Part shown: in pieces, positions 9,221-18,406 of the stretch
Layout: every line of letters starts with the position of its first letter
How positions within the stretch are numbered: the stretch's first letter is position 1
Source: BMS3ABIN04 sp965554225
Lineage (GTDB): Bacteria; Bacteroidota; Ignavibacteria; Ignavibacteriales; Melioribacteraceae
Direction: 5' to 3'
Length of the DNA: 64,000 bases
Assembly (NCBI GenBank): GCA_965554225.1
Contig: CBEVZC010000002.1
Span: 1 to 64,000, forward strand
Program-made: the position numbers and the translations under genes
The notes under the pieces: generated by a model
Seen by the model: the letters and a program-made list of their open reading frames with translations, nothing else
The model's database searches: none
What the model was told of the DNA's origin: nothing

Positions 9221-9694
9221 TTAATTTGAAAGATCAAGATTAAATTTAATTGCTTTCCAGATTTCTAAGGATTTATTGGAATTTACAGGTGATTTACGAT
9301 TTATAATTTTTAGTTTAATTATCTTTCCGCTTTTCTGTAATTCCGGAAGTGATATTCCCAACCCATTTCTTTTTTCATTTGTTAAAGATATAAGTAAATT
9401 AGAATTAACGGCAATTGGTGAAGTAGCTGGACCGTAGCCCAATACTTTTGTCACAAAAATTTTACATAAGGTTTCACCGTCTTTATCTTGGAAAGAAGTC
9501 AAGGTACCTTCAATTTTTGCGGTACCTGGCGCCAGAGTTTCAAAATGTATTTTAGGAAAATGTTTGATTGTGTCTTTAGAAGGTTGTGAGGTTTTGGAGG
9601 TATTACATGAAGAACAGCTTAAAATAAAAAATGTTGAAAATGCTAAAAATAACAGGGCTGCTCTTTTTTGCTTCATAAAAATATTATTAAACAT
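9221..9694 (-). CDS. Small lipoprotein of unknown function
   Basis: 157 residues. A basic n-region, a hydrophobic stretch LLFLAFSTFFIL and a Cys-rich SCSSCNTS form a lipoprotein-type signal; the mature part would begin at one of these cysteines. The rest is a compact beta-rich domain (FETLAPGTAKIEGTL, then EGETLCKI-like strands) that I do not recognise. Met codons at 9694 and 9676 are both possible starts. The second (MKQKRAALL) gives the more normal signal-peptide length, and neither has a convincing ribosome site. It leads the operon with the two BNR proteins, so it may help their export or anchor them; that is inference only. Confidence 0.6.
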   Translation of the reverse strand: MFNNIFMKQKRAALLFLAFSTFFILSCSSCNTSKTSQPSKDTIKHFPKIHFETLAPGTAKIEGTLTSFQDKDGETLCKIFVTKVLGYGPATSPIAVNSNLLISLTNEKRNGLGISLPELQKSGKIIKLKIINRKSPVNSNKSLEIWKAIKFNLDLSN

Positions 9695-9926
9695 AGAAGG
9701 TTAACCTTTAAATTGATTATTAATAATTAATCGAAAAAAATTTTAAAAACTTTAATTTAAAATAACTGAGCAAACTTTTAAATATTGCGTAAGTTATAGG
9801 ACAAAAACAGCTTATTCAAGTAAAATAAAAAAGAAGAACATTTTTAGTCGCTTTTAATACTTCAATCATTTATTTAACTTTATGTAAGTGAAGAAATTAT
9901 AAAACATACAAAATAAGGGAGGACTA

Positions 9927-11312
9927 ATGTTTACTAGTCAAATTTATAAAGAACGAAGAAATTTATTAAAAAAAACAATAAAAAATGGTGTCCTTTTTTT
10001 CCCGGGAAATAAAAATACATCCCGTAATTTAGCATCTATGTCTTACCCGTTCAGGCAGGATAGCACGTTCCTTTACTATTGGGGACTGGATTTCCCTGGT
10101 CTCTCTGCTATTATTGATATTGATAATGATAAAGAAATTATCTTTGGAGATAACAGACCGGTAGACGATATCATTTGGATGGGACCCGATTCTTCTATAG
10201 AAGAAAAAGCAAGTTCAGTTGGGGTAGCGAATATAGAACCTTCAAATAATTTGGAAAGTTTTTTACTTCAGGCTATTAAATCAGGAAGAAAAGTCCATTA
10301 CTTACCTCAATACAGAGCTGAAAATATTATTTATTTAGCAGGATTATTAGGTATTAAAGCTGCATTTATTAATAAATATGTTTCTTTTGAATTGATTAAA
10401 GCGGTAATTGATCAACGTTCTGTTAAAGCGCCGGAAGAAATATTGGAAATCGAATCGGCTCTGGATGTAAGTTATGAGATGTACATCCTTGCAATGAAGC
10501 TTACGAAACCAGGAGTATATGAGAAAGATATTGCTAAAGGCATTGAAGGTTTGGCAGAACTAAAGGGGGAAGGGATTTCGTTCGGTACTATCTTCTCCGT
10601 TCGCGGTGAAATTCTGCATAATGAATCTTACGATAATTTAATGAAGGATGGTGACATTGCTTTATTAGATTCGGGTGTAGAATCCAAATTACATTATGCA
10701 AGCGATATTACTCGCGTAATTCCCGTAAGTGGAAAATTTTCTGAAAAGCAAAAAAATGTATATAACGTTGTTTTAAAGTCACAGATTAAAGCAATAGAAA
10801 TGATTAAAGCCGGAGTGCAATATAAAGATATTCATCTTAAAGCGGCCAAAGTAATTGCTGAAGGGATGAAACAGCTTGGAATGATGAAAGGTGATATGGA
10901 TGCTGCTGTTGAGCAAGGTGCGCATGCATTGTTCTTTCCACATGGACTTGGGCACATGATGGGCCTTGATGTTCACGATATGGAAAGTTTCGGCGAAGAT
11001 TATGTTGGATACGACGAAAAAGTAAAACGAAGTAATCAATTCGGATTGGCATACCTGCGCTTGGGGAAAGAACTTAAAGAGGGCTATGTATTAACTGTTG
11101 AACCCGGTATTTATTTTATCCCGGCTTTAATTGATCAATGGAAAGCAGATAATAAATTTACCGAATTTATAAATTATGATAAGGTTAATGAGTATAGGGG
11201 TTTTGGGGGGATAAGGATTGAAGATGATATCTTAGTTACTAATGACGGGTATAAAGTCCTAGGTAAACCAATACCTAAAACTGTTGAGGAAGTTGAAGAA
11301 GCTTGTAAGTAA
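9927..11312 (+). CDS. pepP: Xaa-Pro aminopeptidase (aminopeptidase P, M24B)
   Basis: 461 residues. The N-terminal aminopeptidase-P domain (about 1-150) is followed by the pita-bread M24 catalytic domain. All five metal ligands of the dinuclear centre are visible in order: Asp in LLDSGVES, Asp in YASDITR, His in GLGHMMGLDVHD, Glu in TVEPGIYF and Glu in IRIEDDIL. The enzyme removes an N-terminal residue preceding proline in the cytoplasm. A clear GGGAGGA lies 5-6 bases ahead of ATG 9927. No signal peptide is seen. It stands alone, with the D-lactate-dehydrogenase-like gene 143 bases downstream. Confidence 0.92.
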   Translation: MFTSQIYKERRNLLKKTIKNGVLFFPGNKNTSRNLASMSYPFRQDSTFLYYWGLDFPGLSAIIDIDNDKEIIFGDNRPVDDIIWMGPDSSIEEKASSVGVANIEPSNNLESFLLQAIKSGRKVHYLPQYRAENIIYLAGLLGIKAAFINKYVSFELIKAVIDQRSVKAPEEILEIESALDVSYEMYILAMKLTKPGVYEKDIAKGIEGLAELKGEGISFGTIFSVRGEILHNESYDNLMKDGDIALLDSGVESKLHYASDITRVIPVSGKFSEKQKNVYNVVLKSQIKAIEMIKAGVQYKDIHLKAAKVIAEGMKQLGMMKGDMDAAVEQGAHALFFPHGLGHMMGLDVHDMESFGEDYVGYDEKVKRSNQFGLAYLRLGKELKEGYVLTVEPGIYFIPALIDQWKADNKFTEFINYDKVNEYRGFGGIRIEDDILVTNDGYKVLGKPIPKTVEEVEEACK

Positions 11313-11455
11313 ATTAATTGTAAAGAATCTAATGTTAGCAGAAAATTATGATATTTAATTAACCCGTATGTTTTAAATTCAATTAGTAATTTAATACTTT
11401 TAACTTTGTTCAAATAAATGTAGGATTCGATTTCTAAAATATCAGATTAAAAATT

Positions 11456-14284
11456 ATGCTTACAGAAAAATATTGGCAGTTATACAATTCATTAAAAAGT
11501 GTATTTTCAAGTGACAGGTTAGTTTATGATGACTTAAGAACATTAGCATTCGGAACCGATGCCAGTTTTTATAGACTCATACCTAAATTAGTTGTTAAGG
11601 TTAAAAATGAATCTGAAGTTGTACATTTGCTTAAAGAATGCAAATCCTTAAACATTCCCGTTACTTTCCGCTCTTCAGGAACAAGTCTTTCGGGTCAGGC
11701 AATCACTGATTCGGTTCTGGTAAAAGTTGATAATTCATGGAAGAATTACAAAGTTAATGAAGACGGGAGCCAAATTACCCTTGCACCGGCAGTGTTAGGC
11801 CAATTTGCCAATCTTTATTTGTCTGCATTTAATAAAAAAATGGGGCCTGATCCTGCATCGATAAATGCTGCAAGAATTTCCGGTATTGTTGCAAACAATG
11901 CCAGCGGTATGACGAGCGGAACTATTCACAATTCTTATAATACCCTTGCCGGAATGAGAATTATATTTGAAGACGGAACAATTTTAGATACAAGAGATGC
12001 AAAGAGTAAAGAAGAGTTCAAACACAATAAAAAAGAGTTTTATGAAGAACTTGTTACGCTTTCCCAAAGTGTAAAACAGAATCCCGAGCTATCGGATAAA
12101 ATTAAAAGAAAATATTCTATTAAAAATACAACCGGCTACAGTATAAATTCGCTAATCGATTTTGATGATCCGTTTGAGATAATTCAGCATTTAATGGTTG
12201 GCTCGGAAGGAACTCTCGGTTTCATTTCCGAAGTGACATTTAATACCGTTCCCAATTTACCATATAAAGCAAGCGCTTTAATAATTTTCAAAAATATTGA
12301 AACTGCCTGCAATGCTATTCCCGTTTTGAAAACTCTTCCTGTTGATGCTTCGGAAATAATGGACCGTGTTTCTTTGCGTTCGGTTGAGAACAAACCGGGT
12401 ATGCCGGATTATTTAAAGGAGCTTTCCGGAGATGCAACTGCTTTACTCATTGAAACATCGGCTGATAATCCTGAGGAACTTGATAGAAAAGTGAAGATGA
12501 TTACAAAATCGCTTCAGGGGTTTGAAAGAGAACGGCCAATTGAGTTTACAGATGTAAAAGCAGAATACTTAAAACTCTGGAATGTCCGGAAAGGATTATT
12601 TACAAGTGTCAGTAAAGATAGAAATCCCGGAACTACAGTTATTATTGAAGATATTAACTTCGATACTTCAAAATTAGCTGATGCAGTGCAAGATCTCCAG
12701 AAACTGTTTAAGCAGCATATTTACAAAGACACAATAATTTGGGGACATGCGCTATCCGGAAATATCCACTTCGTTTTTTTTCATGATTTTAGTAAAGAAA
12801 GTGAAGTAAAGATGTACAGGGATTTTATAGATGATTTAACCCATTTGGTAATAGAGAAATATGATGGATCTTTAAAAGCCGAACACGGTACAGGCAGAAA
12901 TATGGCTCCTTTTGTTAAATACGAATGGGGAGCGGAAGCCTATGATGTAATGTTGAGGATTAAAAAATTATTTGATCCGGGTAGTATTTTAAACCCTGGC
13001 GTTCTAATTAATAATGACCCTCAAATTCACATAAAAAATTTAAAGCCGACACCAATAGCCGATTCGATAATTGATAAATGTATTGAATGCGGTTTCTGCG
13101 AAGACGTTTGTCCGTCTAAAGAATTAACATTAACTCCCCGACAAAGAATTGTTGTGTTTAGAGAAATATCTAAATTGCAAAAGGGTAAAGCAGATATATT
13201 AAGATTAAAGGAATTAGAATCGCAATCTAAATATTTTGGAGATTCAACTTGTGCAACCGACGGACTGTGCGAATTAAGCTGCCCGGTTGATATTGATACT
13301 GGAAAACTAATTAATAAAATAAGACGTCGGGAGAATACTGATACGAGCAAAAAAATAGCGACTCTTATTTCTAAAAACATGAATGTAGTTACTACAGCTG
13401 GAAGAGTCGGACTAAATGTTGTTAATGCAGCTCACAATGTTCTTGGTGATACAGCAATGGAAAAGGTTGCGACTTCACTACGGAATATTTCCAATAATAA
13501 AATTCCTCTTTGGAATAAGTACATGCCGAAGGGCGCCGATCTGGTTTTAAGCAATCTTAAAACCGATAGTAAATTGAAAGTAGTTTATTTTCCGAGTTGT
13601 ATTAGTAGAAGTATGGGGGTTTCCAAAGGAAGCGGTGAAACGGAATCACAAACAACTAAGATGCATAATTTATTAAAGAAGGCGAGATATGATATAATTT
13701 ATCCGAATAATTTAGCCAATCTTTGCTGCGGTATGCCTTTTAGTTCCAAAGGCTTTGTTAAGCAAGGTGAAGAGAAAGCGAAAGAATTAAAAGTTGAATT
13801 AATGAAAGTTTCTCGAAACGGCGAAATACCAATTTTGTTCGATACTTCTCCTTGTACAAAAACAATTAAAGATTTTCAGAAGCTGAAAAACGAGAGCGAA
13901 TTAAAAATTTTCGATTCAACGGAATTTATTTATGAATTCTTGATGGATAAATTGACAATTCATAAAATTGATGAAACAATAACAATTCATCCTACTTGCA
14001 GTACAACTAAAATGGATATTGTTGATAAAATGAAAGCGATTGCAGAAGCTTGCGTAACGAATGTGATAATACCTAAAGAAGTTTCCTGCTGCGGGTTTGC
14101 CGGCGATAGGGGATTTACTTTCCCGGAATTAAATAAATCTGCCTTAGTCAGCTTAAAATCGGAACTTCCGCATGAATGTCATTCGGGTTATTCAAACAGC
14201 CGAACTTGTGAAATCGGATTATCTCTGCACAGCGGTATTCAATACAAGTCGATAATTTATTTAGTTGATAGGTGTACGGAATAG
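11456..14284 (+). CDS. FAD-linked, Fe-S D-lactate dehydrogenase-like oxidoreductase (GlcD/GlpC-type fusion)
   Basis: 942 residues joining two modules. The N-terminal half (about 35-530) is a VAO-type FAD domain (SSGTSLSGQAITDS pyrophosphate loop, GSEGTLGFISEV) plus the FAD-linked oxidase C-terminal domain. The second half has two 4Fe-4S motifs (CIECGFCEDVCPS and CATDGLCELSCPVD), then two CCG-type cysteine-rich segments (NLCCGMPFSS and VSCCGFAGDRG) that resemble succinate-dehydrogenase/heterodisulfide-reductase subunits. This is the architecture of Dld-II/YdiJ-type enzymes, which oxidise D-lactate or another 2-hydroxyacid and pass electrons to the quinone pool or a partner. The exact substrate cannot be read from sequence. 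The ATG lacks a strong ribosome site. It converges with the Rrf2 gene 19 bases away. Confidence 0.87.
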   Translation: MLTEKYWQLYNSLKSVFSSDRLVYDDLRTLAFGTDASFYRLIPKLVVKVKNESEVVHLLKECKSLNIPVTFRSSGTSLSGQAITDSVLVKVDNSWKNYKVNEDGSQITLAPAVLGQFANLYLSAFNKKMGPDPASINAARISGIVANNASGMTSGTIHNSYNTLAGMRIIFEDGTILDTRDAKSKEEFKHNKKEFYEELVTLSQSVKQNPELSDKIKRKYSIKNTTGYSINSLIDFDDPFEIIQHLMVGSEGTLGFISEVTFNTVPNLPYKASALIIFKNIETACNAIPVLKTLPVDASEIMDRVSLRSVENKPGMPDYLKELSGDATALLIETSADNPEELDRKVKMITKSLQGFERERPIEFTDVKAEYLKLWNVRKGLFTSVSKDRNPGTTVIIEDINFDTSKLADAVQDLQKLFKQHIYKDTIIWGHALSGNIHFVFFHDFSKESEVKMYRDFIDDLTHLVIEKYDGSLKAEHGTGRNMAPFVKYEWGAEAYDVMLRIKKLFDPGSILNPGVLINNDPQIHIKNLKPTPIADSIIDKCIECGFCEDVCPSKELTLTPRQRIVVFREISKLQKGKADILRLKELESQSKYFGDSTCATDGLCELSCPVDIDTGKLINKIRRRENTDTSKKIATLISKNMNVVTTAGRVGLNVVNAAHNVLGDTAMEKVATSLRNISNNKIPLWNKYMPKGADLVLSNLKTDSKLKVVYFPSCISRSMGVSKGSGETESQTTKMHNLLKKARYDIIYPNNLANLCCGMPFSSKGFVKQGEEKAKELKVELMKVSRNGEIPILFDTSPCTKTIKDFQKLKNESELKIFDSTEFIYEFLMDKLTIHKIDETITIHPTCSTTKMDIVDKMKAIAEACVTNVIIPKEVSCCGFAGDRGFTFPELNKSALVSLKSELPHECHSGYSNSRTCEIGLSLHSGIQYKSIIYLVDRCTE

Positions 14285-14303
14285 TTTTTACGAAATAATG
14301 AAA

Positions 14304-14795
14304 TTAGAATGAAGTATTAAGTGTGAAGTGGCTGACGTTTGTTTTTTGATTGCTATCTGGTTGATTTAAAACTTCTTTTTCAGGTCCCATCAAATCTTTC
14401 AAAGTGAGTTTGTTAACAACTTGATCAACTGCGTTTTGGATTAAAACCCAAAGACCTCGTGTTGAGCAATCAATTGAATTTTTGCATATCGATTCTTGTC
14501 CCATATGATTAGCACAGAATTCATCACCAAAAAGTTTCCCGCCTAATGTTCTTAAAATATCTCCCACGATTATTTGATTTGGTGAACGGGTTAGCGAATA
14601 TCCACCCGCTTGCCCCCGTTCACTTTCCAAATAACCCTCCATACGCAGTGTCCTTAGCAGCTTTGCTACATTGTGCTGTGAGATACCCTCTGCAGAACTT
14701 ATTTCAGGTATAGTAAGACCTTCGCCTTTTTGAAAAGCTTTCCCAAGTCTTATTAAACACCGAATTCCATATTCTTCTTGAGCACTAAGTTTCAT
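14304..14795 (-). CDS. Rrf2-family Fe-S sensing transcriptional regulator, last gene of the suf operon
   Basis: 163 residues. The N-terminal winged helix (EEYGIRCLIRLGKA, then IPEISSAEGISQHNVAKLLRTL) is typical of Rrf2 proteins. The cysteines at 94, 104 and 110 fall where IscR/NsrR-like members hold a [2Fe-2S] cluster, so this is likely a cluster-sensing repressor. It lies at the 3' end of the Fe-S assembly operon, which suggests it controls that operon by feedback. The dyad overlapping the promoter at 20741-20775 is a candidate operator. The C-terminal tail beyond residue 130 is not conserved in the family. Alternatives are a nitric-oxide or redox sensor of the same family. Confidence 0.85.
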   Translation of the reverse strand: MKLSAQEEYGIRCLIRLGKAFQKGEGLTIPEISSAEGISQHNVAKLLRTLRMEGYLESERGQAGGYSLTRSPNQIIVGDILRTLGGKLFGDEFCANHMGQESICKNSIDCSTRGLWVLIQNAVDQVVNKLTLKDLMGPEKEVLNQPDSNQKTNVSHFTLNTSF

Positions 14796-14860
14796 TTATC
14801 CTCTTGGTCTTGCTCATACTATTGAACTTACTCTTTTCATCTTTATTTTCCAGATTTCAA

Positions 14861-15397
14861 TTAACTGACGTTTTTAGGGATTTTAGACCCGCACATTTTA
14901 GCATGGACTAATTTTTCATAATCTTCTTTTGAAATTGAAGGGCCTTCTTTCGAGCAATGTTCTTCAAAAACTTGCTTTAACAGAAATGATATATCTTCCG
15001 GCGACCTTCCTTCAATATGATGACGAGGTAAAAAGAAAATAGGCTTTCCACCTTGCATCAAAGCCATTGAAGGTGATGAAGGTGGAATGCTGGGCAAATA
15101 TTTATTCCTAAAATGATCAACTGCGTCTCTATCCTGACCTGCAAATACTGTGGTTATTCTATCGGGAATAATTTTATTTTGCAGGGCTAAAGTTGCTCCC
15201 GGTCTTGCACTGCCAGCTGCGCATCCGCAAACAGAATTAATGACAACTAACACAGTTTCGTCCGGATTATTGGTTAATGAATTATCAACCAACTGAGGAG
15301 TAGTTAATTCTTCAAATCCAACATAAGTTAATTCATCTCTCATCGGCTGAACAGCAACCGGATCATAGATAGGAGTTTTTTGATTTATATTAAACAT
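14861..15397 (-). CDS. BrxA/BrxB-family bacilliredoxin
   Basis: 178 residues. A thioredoxin-like domain carries the CGC active site (Cys57-Gly58-Cys59 in SVCGCAAGSARPG), and the family segments YDPVAVQPMRDEL and IPPSSPSMAL are present. Bacilliredoxins remove bacillithiol from mixed disulfides on proteins, as YphP and YqiW do. It is longer than the Bacillus proteins because of a C-terminal extension after about residue 145. It sits between the sufT-like gene and the Rrf2 gene, 16 bases from the former, so it belongs to the Fe-S operon. That implies a link between cluster assembly and low-molecular-weight thiol redox, and that the organism makes bacillithiol or a derivative; the latter is inference. 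Confidence 0.88.
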   Translation of the reverse strand: MFNINQKTPIYDPVAVQPMRDELTYVGFEELTTPQLVDNSLTNNPDETVLVVINSVCGCAAGSARPGATLALQNKIIPDRITTVFAGQDRDAVDHFRNKYLPSIPPSSPSMALMQGGKPIFFLPRHHIEGRSPEDISFLLKQVFEEHCSKEGPSISKEDYEKLVHAKMCGSKIPKNVS

Positions 15398-15413
15398 ATT
15401 TATTCCTTTCTTT

Positions 15414-15728
15414 TTATAGATATCCTAAAGTTAATTTTGCCTCCTCGGACATCATATCCATGCTCCAAGGCGGATCCCAAACAAGTTCTAAGTCAACGCT
15501 TTTAACTCCATAAACTTGTTCAATTCTTTCTTTTACCTGCCCCGGTAATGAGCCTGCTACCTGGCATGCAGGCGTGGTTAATGTCATTCTTATTTTTACG
15601 TTTCCTTCAGCATCTACTTCTATGCTGTAAATCATACCCAACTCATAAATATTAACTGGTATTTCAGGGTCATAAATAGTTTTCAATGTATCTATAACGT
15701 CAGCTTTAATTCTTTCTTTTGTATCCAT
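15414..15728 (-). CDS. sufT: SufT-like MIP18/DUF59 Fe-S maturation protein
   Basis: 104 residues spanning one MIP18/DUF59 domain. The motif YDPEIPVNIYELGMIY near residue 19, the TPACQVAGSLPG segment with Cys55, and the closing WDPPWSMDMMSEEAKLTLG all match SUF-associated DUF59 proteins. Such proteins help deliver or mature Fe-S clusters on client proteins in the cytoplasm. It is placed 16 bases after sufS and 16 bases before the bacilliredoxin gene, in the operon. A second, more distant MIP18-like gene lies at 63691-63963. Confidence 0.88.
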   Translation of the reverse strand: MDTKERIKADVIDTLKTIYDPEIPVNIYELGMIYSIEVDAEGNVKIRMTLTTPACQVAGSLPGQVKERIEQVYGVKSVDLELVWDPPWSMDMMSEEAKLTLGYL

Positions 15729-15744
15729 AGCAATTAAAAATATA

Positions 15745-17016
15745 TTATTTAAACATTTTAATGGTTTTATTTAAACTTTCTACTAATAAGTCAATTTCTT
15801 CAAGCGTATTGTAAAGTGCAAAGGAAGCTCTGGCTGTTGCTGTTAAATTGAATCTTTCAATAAGTGGTTGTGTACAATGATGACCGGTTCTGATAGCTAC
15901 TCCATTTGTATCAATAATGGTTCCTATATCATAAGGATGAATCCCGTCGATTACAAATGAAATAACTGCACTTTTATTCTCTGCAGTTCCTATAATTTTT
16001 AGTCCGTCAATATTTTGAAGATGTTCGGTCCCGTAATTGAGAAGCTCAAGTTCATGATTGTGAATATCTTGAATATCAAAGGAGCGCAGATAATCGATTG
16101 CAGCTCCTAACCCAATACCGCCGACAATATTAGGGGTTCCGGCTTCAAACTTATGAGGGATATTGTTAAACGTGGTCTTTTCAAATGTAACGTTTCTAAT
16201 CATTTCTCCTCCACCTTGGTATGGAGGCATATTATTTAACAATTCAGCTTTTCCGTACAAAACTCCAACTCCGGTCGGACCAAACATTTTGTGTCCGGAA
16301 ATAGCATAAAAATCGCATCCTAAATCTTGTACGTCTATATTAAGATGCGCAGATGCTTGAGCTCCGTCGACAAGAACAGGAATGTTATATTCGTGAGCTT
16401 TATCTACAATCCATTTTATTGGATTTATAGTTCCAAGTGTATTTGATACATGAACAATAGACACAAACTTTGTTCTTTCGCTTATCATATTTTCAAATGC
16501 GTCAGTATCAAGTTCACCATTTTCATTAATAGGAATCACTCTGAGCTTAAGATTTTTTTGTTCACACACAAACTGCCAGGGAACAATATTTGAATGGTGT
16601 TCCATGTGCGATATTATTATTTCATCGCCTTCTTTGAAGTAGTCTTTCCTTGAATAAGATTCAGCAACTAAATTAATAGCTTCGGTAGCCCCGCGTACAA
16701 AAACAATTTCGGAAGCGCTTAATGCATTTACAAATTCTTTTACTTTGAGGCGAGCATTTTCATATTCTTCCGTTGCTAACTCACTTAAAAAATGAAGACC
16801 TCTGTGAATATTTGCATTTTCGTTTAAATAGTAGTTTGATATTGTATCAATCACGGATTTTGGTTTTTGCGTGGTTGCCGCATTATCTAAGTAAACTAAC
16901 TTCTTCCCATTAACCGTTCTATGAAGAATAAGAAAGTCCCCTCTAATTTTTTCAATATCAAATTTTCGTTTTCCCGTCTTAGATACTGAGCTGTTTTGAA
17001 TAAGTAAATCCTCCAT
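15745..17016 (-). CDS. sufS: Cysteine desulfurase SufS
   Basis: 423 residues, a class V aminotransferase-fold enzyme. The PLP-binding lysine is Lys243 in ISGHKMFGPTG, and the persulfide-forming cysteine is Cys381 in RTGHHCTQP, the group II (SufS/CsdA) form with a short active-site loop. It takes sulfur from L-cysteine to give alanine and a persulfide for cluster building on SufBCD. No SufE or SufU gene is seen in the window, so the sulfur acceptor must be encoded elsewhere or replaced. About 25 residues precede the usual N-terminus of the family. It starts one base after the sufD stop, which implies translational coupling. Confidence 0.95.
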   Translation of the reverse strand: MEDLLIQNSSVSKTGKRKFDIEKIRGDFLILHRTVNGKKLVYLDNAATTQKPKSVIDTISNYYLNENANIHRGLHFLSELATEEYENARLKVKEFVNALSASEIVFVRGATEAINLVAESYSRKDYFKEGDEIIISHMEHHSNIVPWQFVCEQKNLKLRVIPINENGELDTDAFENMISERTKFVSIVHVSNTLGTINPIKWIVDKAHEYNIPVLVDGAQASAHLNIDVQDLGCDFYAISGHKMFGPTGVGVLYGKAELLNNMPPYQGGGEMIRNVTFEKTTFNNIPHKFEAGTPNIVGGIGLGAAIDYLRSFDIQDIHNHELELLNYGTEHLQNIDGLKIIGTAENKSAVISFVIDGIHPYDIGTIIDTNGVAIRTGHHCTQPLIERFNLTATARASFALYNTLEEIDLLVESLNKTIKMFK

Positions 17017-17017
17017 A

Positions 17018-18352
17018 TTAAAACTCGGCTGTATGAAGATGTTGAAATATTTGATGACTTAATTTTTCTCTTAAAGGTTCCAATTGAATAGCATCCACGA
17101 CATCTTCCGCAAAAGCTTTAATCAACATTGATTTTGCCAAATTACTTGGAATACCGCGGGAGCGAATATAAAAGTAAGCTTGTTCATCTAAACTGCCTAC
17201 GGTGGCGCCATGCGAACATTTAACATCATCGGCATAAATTTCCAATTGCGGTTTTGTATCTGCACCGGCTGTTTTTGATAACAATACAGATTTGTTCGAT
17301 TGGAATGCATTGGTTTTTTGAGCTTCTTGTCTTACCAAAATCTTTCCGGCAAATACACCGTGGGCATCATCATCCAGTATTCCTTTATAAAGCTCGTTGC
17401 TCATACAATTTGGTTTAATATGATCAATAAACGTATGGTTATCTATATGTTGATTTTCATTGCCGATATAAAGTCCGTATAAATGACATTCAATATTTTC
17501 GCCATCCAGTTCTGCATTGATATCGTTTCTTACTAATGATCCGCCAACTGAAAGAGAAAAATGATTAACTATGCTTTTACCTTTTTGGTCGATATTGGTT
17601 TTCTCGATATGAAAAGCGGAATCGCCTTCATTTTGAATTTTATAGAAATTAAGCATTGCATCTTCTGCGGCAAAAATTTCAGTAGCTGCATTTGTAAAAT
17701 AACTTTTTGAAGTCAAAGAATTATAGGACGTGAGAACAGTAAATTGGCTATTCTTACCGCCGATAAACAGATTTTTTGAAGTAGAAAGAATTTCAGCGTC
17801 TGCATCTCCGGTTAAATGTAATATTTGGACGGGTTTCTCAAGAATGTAATTATCGGGAATAATTACTACGGCCCCGTCATGTGCGTATGCTGAATTAAGT
17901 GTATCGAAAGCATTTCCTTCGTTAATAAGTTTCGGTATATATTTCCGGATAACTTCGGGCTTTTGAACAAGCAGATTATTCAAACTATCTATAATAATAC
18001 TTCCCGGGACAGAAGTTAAATCAGAAAGTTCAGGGGAAAAATTTCCGTTTACAAAGACAATTAAATGATAATCAAATTTATCATATAGAATTTTGTTTAA
18101 TAGCTCTCTATCTATTTTGTTGTATCCGGTTCCCAATAAAGGCGTAAAGTTTTTTGATAAAACCGGTTTAACATTTGTGTATTTCCATTCTTCATCTTTA
18201 AGAGTAGGAAATTCCATCGATTTGAATTTTTCAATCGCATCTTTTCTAATTTTGCTAAGCAAAGTATTTGCTTGCCCGTTCAGCTGTTGTTCGAACAATT
18301 GAAAATTTTCTATATACCAATCTTTAATTTTTATATCTTTTGTTGTAGTCAT
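17018..18352 (-). CDS. sufD: Fe-S cluster scaffold subunit SufD
   Basis: About 444 residues with the SufB/SufD parallel beta-helix core: GGKNSQFTVL, a FTNAATEIFAAEDA stretch, and the C-terminal signature KCSHGATVGSLDEQAYFYIRSRG, split here by its invariant His and Gly residues. SufD pairs with SufB and SufC as the cytoplasmic scaffold on which clusters form. I place the start at ATG 18352: AAGGAGATA precedes it, although the gap of about 12 bases is long. An in-frame TTG at 18391 would add 13 residues that overlap this ribosome site. It lies 54 bases after sufC in the operon. Confidence 0.92.
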   Translation of the reverse strand: MTTTKDIKIKDWYIENFQLFEQQLNGQANTLLSKIRKDAIEKFKSMEFPTLKDEEWKYTNVKPVLSKNFTPLLGTGYNKIDRELLNKILYDKFDYHLIVFVNGNFSPELSDLTSVPGSIIIDSLNNLLVQKPEVIRKYIPKLINEGNAFDTLNSAYAHDGAVVIIPDNYILEKPVQILHLTGDADAEILSTSKNLFIGGKNSQFTVLTSYNSLTSKSYFTNAATEIFAAEDAMLNFYKIQNEGDSAFHIEKTNIDQKGKSIVNHFSLSVGGSLVRNDINAELDGENIECHLYGLYIGNENQHIDNHTFIDHIKPNCMSNELYKGILDDDAHGVFAGKILVRQEAQKTNAFQSNKSVLLSKTAGADTKPQLEIYADDVKCSHGATVGSLDEQAYFYIRSRGIPSNLAKSMLIKAFAEDVVDAIQLEPLREKLSHQIFQHLHTAEF

Positions 18353-18406
18353 TATTGTACTATATCTCCTTACATCAAATTCTTTTTCCAATGTGACAGA
18401 AAATTT

